Of a DNA stretch of 11,206 nt, positions 6,350-11,206 are shown one piece after another. Position 1 is the first letter of the stretch. Every line of letters starts with the position of its first letter. The position numbers and the translations under genes are program-made. Below the pieces are notes generated by a model that searched no databases, had not been told where the DNA came from, and saw only the letters and a list, made by a program, of their open reading frames with translations. The DNA comes from an uncultured Fretibacterium sp. (lineage in GTDB: Bacteria; Synergistota; Synergistia; Synergistales; Aminobacteriaceae), in assembly GCA_905373185.1 (NCBI GenBank), contig CAJPSE010000038.1, positions 1 through 11,206 on the forward strand, given 5' to 3'.

Positions 6350-6423
6350 AACGATCACTCCTCACGAGGGTATCCCATTATCAGGACCGGAAGCGGGCTC
6401 CTCTCCACCCCGCTTTCCAAGGG

Positions 6424-6451
6424 AAAGAACGGGGCCTTCGCCCCGTTCTTT
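6424..6451. terminator. Strong hairpin terminator after the AAA+ gene
   Basis: AAAGAACGGGGC and GCCCCGTTCTTT form a perfect 12-bp stem with a CTTC loop. On the minus strand it lies about 108 nt past the AAA+ stop and 75 nt before the SMUG1 start, so it should end the AAA+ transcript. The U-rich tail is short (UUCUUUC) and partly inside the stem. Confidence 0.75.
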
Positions 6452-6558
6452 CATCCCATCCATTCATCGCATCCCAATCATTTTACAGCACGCTCCCCCT
6501 TGTCCATCGGGCGGGCGGCCTCCAACCGGCACATGGGGGGCGTAAGGCCGGGCCAGGT

Positions 6559-8592
6559 TCAGTGAAAGCCGATGATGCGGCGGTGCGGATCGGCGGCCTG
6601 TACCTCCGGGGCGAAATCCTCGGCCAGGAGGGCTTGCAGTTCCGCATCCGTCGTCCTGTCGACCGGGAGGTGCACCAGACGCGACGCCTGGCGCATCATG
6701 GCCCGCTCCACAAGGTTCCGCACGAACCGGCCGTTGCCGAAATCGGGCGTATTCAAAGCGGACTCCAGCAGGCTGCGGACCCGTTCCTCGGCTTCCGCGC
6801 CGAGCGCCCGGCTCTTCTTTTTGACGACAAGCCGAAGGATCTCCATCAGCTCGTCCGCCGTGTAGTCGGGGAAGTCGACGTGAAACGCCACGCGGCTCCT
6901 CAGGCCGGGGTTGCGCTCCACGAACTCCCGCATCCGGTCGGGATATCCGGCGAAGACCACCACCGTCTCGTCCCGTGCGTTCTCCATCTCCTGGACGATC
7001 GTGTTGATCGCCTCGTCGCCGTAGAGCCCGTCACGGTCCTCCACCAGCGAGTACGCCTCGTCGATGAAGAGCACCGAGCCCTTGGCCGCCTTGAACTTCT
7101 TTTTGACGAGCGGCGCAGTCCATCCCACGTACTTGCCCACCAGGTCGCTCCGTCCGACCTCCACCAGGCCGCCCGCGGAGAGCAGCCCGTTGTCCTTCAT
7201 GATGCGGGCCATCAGGCGCGCCACGGTCGTCTTGGCCGTGCCGGGGTTTCCGGCAAAGACCATGTGCATCGAGGGCCGCTCCGTACCTATCCCCCTGCCC
7301 GCAAACAGCTTCTGGGCCCTGTGGAAGTCGATGGCCTGGAGGATCACCTCCTTGACCGACCGGAGGCCAGGCATCTCCATCAAGTCCTTATAGGCGTCGC
7401 CCTTCGGCTTTTTCACCCGGCTCTCCGCCTCGGCGGAGAGCTCCCGGTACTGGGGGTGTAGCTCCATCCTCAGGTAGCTGTCGTACCAACGATCGAACAG
7501 CTTGTTGAGGTCAGTGCCAAGGTATCCGGACTCCTCGCGGGGCAGGCTTTTGACGAGGGACCGGCAGTCCTCGATGCCGTTTTTCGCGGCCAGACGCCTC
7601 AGGTATCCCCGGGCCTCCCGGGTGAAGACGAGCTCCTCGTCCAGCCTGACAAACGTGATGCCGTGAAGTTCGTCCATCAGGCGGTCGTACAGTTTTGTCT
7701 CCGACCGCCCCATCTCCAGGATGGTCAGAGTCCCGCGGCGGAATTCGCGAATCCTCGACGCGACGGACGCGACCAGCTCGAAGGAGGCGTCGGCGTGTCC
7801 GGACTCCTCCCCACTGTCCTCCAGGGAGAACGTTATCGCCAGGGCGCAGCCCAGCTGCGACTGATAGAGTTCCTTCAGCTTGTCCTCGTAGAGGCATTCG
7901 AGCAGGCCGCCGCTGACGCTGCGCGTCAGGGTGCAGTAGCGCCGGCCCATCAGGCGCCCCCTCTGGAGCAGGGAACGCAGCAGCAGCTCCCGGACGGAGC
8001 GGCGGACCTGCGGGTCGTCCGACACGATGACGTAGTGGACCGGGTTCCCCTGAAAACGGTCCGGGGAGCGCTCGTCGAAGATCCGCTCTATCTCGGGGAT
8101 CAGGGAGGCGCCGCACAGCAGCCGCTTCGCCTCGGCGATGGCCTCGCTCTTCGTGCAGGGGGCGTCGAGCAGCACCTCCTCGCACTCCGACTCCGTGCAG
8201 GCGTCGATGAACGCCATGCCAAAATCGGTCTTGTAATCGTCATCGTCATCGATGTAGTCGTTCCTGTCCGCCAGGTTGAGCATCCGGGAAAACTCCCCGG
8301 CGGTGATCTCTCGGGTATCGAGGATTTTCCCCTTGAGCCGGGTGCGAGTGCGAAACTCCTCGAAGGCCTCCGCGAGATCCCGGCGGTTCATCAAGACGGC
8401 GTCCACGAACAGGGCGACACCGATGGAGACGTTTCGGTCCTCGAAGTCCGAGACGAAGAAGGCGATCGTCCCCTTCGTCCTCGCGTTGGCGTCCGCCGTC
8501 AGGGCCTTGAGACGGGATCGCACGCGCCTTGACTGCCGATCGCCGCTCTCCAGGGCCTTCTCACTCTCAAATTCAATCTTGTAGAACAGCAT
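6559..8592 (-). CDS. AAA+ ATPase of the SpoVK/CbbX type with a degenerate N-terminal AAA-like region
   Basis: A 677-residue protein. The C-terminal third (about 405-660) is a CbbX/SpoVK-class AAA+ module: Walker A GNPGTAKTTVAR (448-459), pore-loop motif KYVGWTAP (487-494), Walker B VLFIDEAYSL (507-516), arginine finger GLRSRVAF (563-570) and sensor-2 region GNGRFVRNLVE (619-629). These enzymes form hexameric remodelling motors. The usual GTGKT P-loop has Ala for the second Gly. Residues 183-340 (NPVHYVIVSDDP onward) resemble a second AAA fold without Walker motifs, so probably structural; this is inference. Residues 1-180 are unrecognised and contain an acidic YIDDDDDYK (113-121). No signal or membrane helix is visible. 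The ATG has GGGAGGA 5 nt upstream. A 14-bp repeat array lies in the leader and a strong hairpin follows. Client unknown; a sporulation role is not implied by the neighbours. Confidence 0.88.
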   Translation of the reverse strand: MLFYKIEFESEKALESGDRQSRRVRSRLKALTADANARTKGTIAFFVSDFEDRNVSIGVALFVDAVLMNRRDLAEAFEEFRTRTRLKGKILDTREITAGEFSRMLNLADRNDYIDDDDDYKTDFGMAFIDACTESECEEVLLDAPCTKSEAIAEAKRLLCGASLIPEIERIFDERSPDRFQGNPVHYVIVSDDPQVRRSVRELLLRSLLQRGRLMGRRYCTLTRSVSGGLLECLYEDKLKELYQSQLGCALAITFSLEDSGEESGHADASFELVASVASRIREFRRGTLTILEMGRSETKLYDRLMDELHGITFVRLDEELVFTREARGYLRRLAAKNGIEDCRSLVKSLPREESGYLGTDLNKLFDRWYDSYLRMELHPQYRELSAEAESRVKKPKGDAYKDLMEMPGLRSVKEVILQAIDFHRAQKLFAGRGIGTERPSMHMVFAGNPGTAKTTVARLMARIMKDNGLLSAGGLVEVGRSDLVGKYVGWTAPLVKKKFKAAKGSVLFIDEAYSLVEDRDGLYGDEAINTIVQEMENARDETVVVFAGYPDRMREFVERNPGLRSRVAFHVDFPDYTADELMEILRLVVKKKSRALGAEAEERVRSLLESALNTPDFGNGRFVRNLVERAMMRQASRLVHLPVDRTTDAELQALLAEDFAPEVQAADPHRRIIGFH

Positions 8593-8630
8593 CGTAGTCC
8601 TCCCGTTCTTTCATAAAGGTCTTCAGGCCG

Positions 8631-8700
8631 TTGGGAACAATCCATTCGGAACAATCCATTGGAAGCAACCTATTGGAAACAAACCATTGGGAACAATCCG
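8631..8700. repeat. Five tandem 14-bp direct repeats
   Basis: Five adjacent 14-bp units at 8631, 8645, 8659, 8673 and 8687. The consensus is TTGGGAACAATCCA; individual units differ by one to four bases. A sixth partial unit (TCGGAATC) follows at 8701. Each unit contains GGAACAATCC, and unit junctions make CCATTGG. The period is not a multiple of 3, so it is not a coding repeat. The array lies 39 bp upstream of the AAA+ ATG, inside its likely leader. It could be an iterated regulator site or a variable-number repeat that tunes expression. Confidence 0.85.
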
Positions 8701-8749
8701 TCGGAATCTTTCGTGTGCGTGGTTGTCCGTAGCGCGGAACGTCTCTTCT

Positions 8750-8778
8750 ATTATCTGGCACAGGGGGCGTTGTGTCCC
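8750..8778 (-). promoter_or_regulatory. Candidate promoter for the AAA+ gene
   Basis: Minus strand: GGGACA (8773-8778) as -35, a 17-nt spacer, then GATAAT (8750-8755) as -10. The -10 is 5/6 to consensus and the -35 is 4/6. If used, the 14-bp repeats would be transcribed in the 5' leader of the AAA+ mRNA. Confidence 0.33.
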
Positions 8779-8862
8779 GTCGGATTCAGGAAAAAATTTT
8801 TCCGGACGGCCGGCGGGAGGTTTCGAGGGGACGAAAGGGGCCGAAGATGCTTCTTTTCGGAT

Positions 8863-8874
8863 GCAATCGATTGC
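8863..8874. promoter_or_regulatory. 12-bp perfect palindrome upstream of the AAA_14 promoter
   Basis: GCAATCGATTGC, a perfect palindrome centred about 39 bp upstream of the -35 box of the plus-strand promoter. The position suits an activator or a distal operator. No regulator family is recognised from it. Confidence 0.4.
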
Positions 8875-8906
8875 CCGGCGCATAACCCCGGTGCACAACC
8901 AGGATA

Positions 8907-8935
8907 TTGACCGTGTGCGAGGATATGCCTATAAT
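8907..8935 (+). promoter_or_regulatory. Sigma-70-type promoter for the AAA_14/DUF4143 gene
   Basis: TTGACC (8907-8912), a 17-nt spacer and a perfect TATAAT (8930-8935), 59 bp before the ATG. This is the best promoter match in the window. The following sequence is AT-rich, unlike the surrounding DNA. Confidence 0.8.
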
Positions 8936-8949
8936 AAATTACGAAATTA

Positions 8950-8963
8950 TGTGTCATAACACA
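8950..8963 (+). promoter_or_regulatory. Possible operator at the transcription start of the AAA_14 gene
   Basis: TGTGTCATAACACA: TGTGT and ACACA arms around CATA, beginning 15 bp past the -10 box, so a bound protein would block initiation or early elongation. The arms recall CRP/FNR-family half sites, but the spacer is shorter than usual for those. Confidence 0.35.
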
Positions 8964-8994
8964 AAAATCCGTAACCATTATCCCTGGAGGGTGC

Positions 8995-10245
8995 ATGGAG
9001 ATCAGGCGGGATTCCTATCTCAACAAGCTGATGGACCGCATGGGAAACGGGCTGGTCAAGATCATCACAGGCGTAAGGCGGTGCGGCAAGACGTGGCTCC
9101 TCCTCAGGCTGTTTCGCCGTCACTTGGCGCAAGCGGGCATCAAGGACGATCATGTCATCGCGGTCATGCTGGACGACCTCGAAAACGCCGAGCTGCGTGA
9201 CCCCAATGCCATGCTCCGCCACATCAAAGACTGCATCGCCGACGGCGAGACTTACTATGTCCTCCTTGACGAGGTCCAGCTGCTCCGCCAGTTTGAGGAG
9301 GTGCTCAACAGCCTTCTGCACGTCGATAACGTCGACATCTACGTCACGGGCAGCAACTCCAGGTTCCTCTCCTCTGACGTGATCACCGAGTTTCGCGGGC
9401 GCGGTGACGAAATCCGCATCCATCCACTCTCCTTTCGCGAGTTTCTCTCCGCCCATGGGGGGACAAAGGAGGAGGCCTGGGACGATTACTTTCTGTACGG
9501 CGGCCTGCCCCTGGTGCTGTCCTACGGGACACCCGAGGGCAAGGCGGAGTATCTGACGCACCTCCTCGAGAACGTCTACCTGTCCGACATCGTCGAGCGC
9601 CGAAGGGTCCAGCATGAGGAGGAACTGGGTGAACTTCTGGATATCCTGGCGTCCTCGATCGGTTCACTGACCAATCCACTGAAGCTCTCTCGGACCTTCA
9701 AGAGCGTGAAGAACCGTACCATCAGCGACAAGACTCTGAAAAAGTACATCGACTACATGACGGATGCCTTCCTGATCGAGCGCGCCCGCAGGTTTGACCT
9801 GAAGGGAAAACGCTACATCGCCTCCGCCGCCAAATACTATTTTGAGGACATCGGCCTACGCAACGCCCGCCTCGGATTTCGTCAGACGGAGGAGAACCAC
9901 ATCATGGAAAACATCATCTATAACGAGCTTCGGATCCGTGGCTATCACGTGGACGTGGGTGTCCTGGAGGCCTTTGGAAAGAAGGACGGTGCCACGACGC
10001 GAAAGCAGCTCGAGGTGGACTTCACGGCGGCGCGTGGCAGCAGGAAGTATTACATCCAGTCCGCGTTCTCCCTGAGCACGCCGGAGAAGCTCCGGCAGGA
10101 GCAGAACTCCCTTCTGCACATCGGCGACTCCTTCAGGAAGCTCATCATCGTCCGCGACAACATCCGCCCGCGGCACGACGAGGCAGGCATTACGACGATC
10201 GGCATCTGGAACTTCCTGCTGGACGAGAACAGCCTGGACCTGTAA
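8995..10245 (+). CDS. AAA_14 / DUF4143 ATP-binding protein
   Basis: A 416-residue member of the AAA_14-DUF4143 family, widespread in anaerobes with no settled function. The ATPase half shows Walker A GVRRCGKTWLL (26-36), Walker B YYVLLDEVQ (87-95), a sensor-like YVTGSNSRFL (116-125) and the family motif YGGLPLVL (168-175). A helical, winged-helix-like region (about 205-265) precedes the C-terminal DUF4143 part. There E305 (MENIIYNELRIRGY), EVD (340-342) and YIQ (353-355) match the spacing of a PD-(D/E)XK nuclease-like fold, an inference from pattern. No signal or membrane helix is visible. GGAGG lies about 6 nt before the ATG. It has its own strong promoter with flanking palindromes and ends in a hairpin shared with the convergent ADP-ribosylglycohydrolase gene. 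No toxin-antitoxin or phage partner is adjacent. Confidence 0.92.
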   Translation: MEIRRDSYLNKLMDRMGNGLVKIITGVRRCGKTWLLLRLFRRHLAQAGIKDDHVIAVMLDDLENAELRDPNAMLRHIKDCIADGETYYVLLDEVQLLRQFEEVLNSLLHVDNVDIYVTGSNSRFLSSDVITEFRGRGDEIRIHPLSFREFLSAHGGTKEEAWDDYFLYGGLPLVLSYGTPEGKAEYLTHLLENVYLSDIVERRRVQHEEELGELLDILASSIGSLTNPLKLSRTFKSVKNRTISDKTLKKYIDYMTDAFLIERARRFDLKGKRYIASAAKYYFEDIGLRNARLGFRQTEENHIMENIIYNELRIRGYHVDVGVLEAFGKKDGATTRKQLEVDFTAARGSRKYYIQSAFSLSTPEKLRQEQNSLLHIGDSFRKLIIVRDNIRPRHDEAGITTIGIWNFLLDENSLDL

Positions 10246-10266
10246 ACGACTCAAATTTGGAATGGT

Positions 10267-10290
10267 CCCGTCCCTGCAATCAGGGGCGGG
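10267..10290. terminator. Hairpin shared by the convergent genes
   Basis: CCCGTCCCTG and CAGGGGCGGG pair through 10 bp (one G-U) with a CAAT loop. It lies 21 nt past the plus-strand AAA_14 stop and overlaps the stop codon of the minus-strand ADP-ribosylglycohydrolase gene (10280-10282). Neither side has a U-run, so it may act as a 3'-end stabiliser or a factor-assisted terminator. Confidence 0.5.
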
Positions 10291-11074
10291 GCCTCCGGGG
10301 TTCCGGGAACGTGAGGGCAAGCGACCTGAGCCCATCGTCCAGGATGTTCAGAGCATGCCGGCGAATGGGGTCAGGCACGCCATAAAATCCCTCGGCCAGG
10401 CTGCCCGTTATCGCGGCGAGAGTGTCGCTGTCGCCGCCGATTGAGATGGCGTTGCGGACGGCATCCTCGAACCCCTCGGACTCCAGAAAGGCGACGATGG
10501 CCTGGGGCACGGTCCCCTGGCAGGTCACGTCGAACTCATAATCGGGCCGGATGGCGTCGAGCGTGAAGTCCAGGTCGTAATAGGCCGAGAGTGCGGAACG
10601 GATCTCGGCAAGGGAGGCCCCGCCGCGAGCCAGAAAAATGCCCTCGGCCGTCGCCACCGCCCCCTTGATCCCCTCGGGATGATTGTGCGTCACCCCGGCG
10701 GAGGACCTGGCCAATGCCCGGGCCTCCTCGAGGCTCTCCGCCAGGAAGCCGGCCGCGGAGACCCTCATGGCCGCTCCGTTGCCGAAGCTGTTGTAGGGGC
10801 GCGGGGCCCCGGAGAAGATCCACCTCTTGAAATATCCACCATACCTCCGGCCCGGATAATGCCGGCCGAAAAGCTGCATCGTCTCCGTCAGGGCGCGGTC
10901 GAGATTGGGCACAGCGCCGTCCTTGAAATCCCGTATCGCCCGGTACACGGCACAGGTCATGACCGTATCGTCCGTGAAGAAACAATCCGGCCTGAAAAAC
11001 GGAAAATCCTTTGTTTTGATGTTGTGCCACTCGTAGACCGACCCCACGATGTCTCCAACTATAGCTCCGATCAT
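10280..11074 (-). CDS. ADP-ribosylglycohydrolase (DraG/ARH family)
   Basis: A 264-residue enzyme starting MIGAIVGDIVGSVYEW, the classic N-terminal motif of the family, with E15 in the active-site position. The di-metal ligands are visible: FTDDTVM (33-39) and IGGDSDTLA (212-220). THNHPEG (129-135) and SFGNGAAMR (96-104) line the substrate pocket in relatives. These enzymes remove ADP-ribose from proteins, nucleic acids or small molecules such as O-acetyl-ADP-ribose, in the cytosol. The frame is open back to 11161, but the ATG at 11074 begins the conserved motif and has GGGGGG about 8 nt upstream. No ADP-ribosyltransferase or nitrogenase-regulation gene is adjacent, so the true substrate is unknown. 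It is convergent with the AAA_14 gene. Confidence 0.93.
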   Translation of the reverse strand: MIGAIVGDIVGSVYEWHNIKTKDFPFFRPDCFFTDDTVMTCAVYRAIRDFKDGAVPNLDRALTETMQLFGRHYPGRRYGGYFKRWIFSGAPRPYNSFGNGAAMRVSAAGFLAESLEEARALARSSAGVTHNHPEGIKGAVATAEGIFLARGGASLAEIRSALSAYYDLDFTLDAIRPDYEFDVTCQGTVPQAIVAFLESEGFEDAVRNAISIGGDSDTLAAITGSLAEGFYGVPDPIRRHALNILDDGLRSLALTFPEPRRPRP

Positions 11075-11206
11075 CTGCAAGCCCCCCTTATTCCGATTTC
11101 GAATCATTCGTATGCTGCGTTTAAGCAGACGACCGGCGATAAGTAGGCGACCAACGAGCAACGCGAGTTGAGTCGATCACTTAGTTTTTTCACCAGGTAC
11201 GAGCCG
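11075..11206. other. Upstream region of the ADP-ribosylglycohydrolase gene
   Basis: 132 bp to the window edge. No complete gene or convincing promoter is seen. Two imperfect 18-bp direct repeats beginning GGTCG (about 12 of 18 positions alike) lie around 11110-11150 on the minus strand. The far end may hold the last codons of a neighbouring gene. Confidence 0.3.

Larger units (their letters stand above)
8593..8994. other. 402-bp divergent intergenic region
   Basis: The shared upstream region of the AAA+ gene (minus) and the AAA_14 gene (plus). It holds the 14-bp repeat array, a candidate minus-strand promoter, a GGAAAAAATTTTTCC palindromic A-tract (8789-8803) that may be bent DNA, a GCAATCGATTGC palindrome, and a strong plus-strand promoter. 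Short frames here have the composition of repeats, and I see no gene. Confidence 0.7.

Noticed and set aside
6559..8185. Other long frames over the AAA+ gene (plus strand and alternative minus frame)
   Set aside because: They are shadows of the GC-rich coding strand; only the 6559-8592 frame holds Walker motifs.
8631..8708. CRISPR array or replication iterons
   Set aside because: Units are only 14 bp and contiguous without spacers, so not CRISPR; no replication initiator gene or DnaA boxes are nearby.
8789..8803. GGAAAAAATTTTTCC as an intrinsic terminator
   Set aside because: The perfect palindrome leaves almost no loop, the stem is A/T and it lies in a divergent upstream region with no gene ending there.
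8573..8898. Short minus-strand frames with repeated IVPNGL-like peptides
   Set aside because: The peptides come from the 14-bp repeats, whose period is not a multiple of 3; one of the frames also runs into the AAA+ gene.
8995..11074. Defence island or toxin-antitoxin reading of the AAA_14 and ADP-ribosylglycohydrolase pair
   Set aside because: The genes are convergent, have separate promoters and are both common outside defence loci; no nuclease, toxin or transferase gene is adjacent.

Overview
The window looks like a GC-rich chromosomal segment of an anaerobic bacterium. I lean towards Synergistota or a GC-rich Firmicute, with modest confidence. The basis is the pairing of a short-chain flavodoxin with a DUF3793 protein, an ApbE flavin transferase, a SpoVK/CbbX-type AAA+ protein and an AAA_14/DUF4143 ATPase, in high-GC DNA with Shine-Dalgarno starts (including TTG starts). 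No rRNA, tRNA, CRISPR array, prophage or intact insertion sequence was recognised.

All genes from 8592 down to 1 are on the minus strand. In their transcription order they are: a 677-residue AAA+ protein (8592-6559) with a 5x14-bp direct-repeat array in front and a strong hairpin terminator behind; a SMUG1-type uracil-DNA glycosylase (6349-5579); a 276-bp gap with a perfect 14-bp tandem duplication and small hairpins; ApbE FAD:protein FMN transferase (5302-4202); a four-helix membrane protein (4137-3619, TTG start); a 273-bp gap with a possible broken small ORF and a candidate promoter; three tandem J-domain genes (A 3345-2389, B 2392-1505, C 1501-1280); a DUF3793 protein (1113-508); and a flavodoxin cut by the window edge (427-1). 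On the right, an AAA_14/DUF4143 ATPase is on the plus strand (8995-10245). It faces an ADP-ribosylglycohydrolase on the minus strand (11074-10280), with one hairpin at their shared 3' junction.

The most unusual locus is the J-domain cluster. Each complete copy has an N-terminal J-like domain, a charged linker and three or four membrane segments. In all three copies the HPD tripeptide needed for DnaK stimulation reads GPD. The first ~205 nt of A and B differ at only about 12 positions by eye, while linkers and C-terminal halves differ much more. B starts inside A's stop codon (ATGA overlap). C is truncated within the J domain and joined to unrelated sequence. This suggests a recently duplicated family of membrane-anchored pseudo-J proteins whose J segment is homogenised or under strong constraint.

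The remaining genes are recognisable housekeeping or accessory functions: redox (flavodoxin, ApbE), DNA repair (SMUG1), reversal of ADP-ribosylation, and two unrelated AAA-type ATPases. They share no evident pathway, so I regard the window as several small adjacent units rather than one system.
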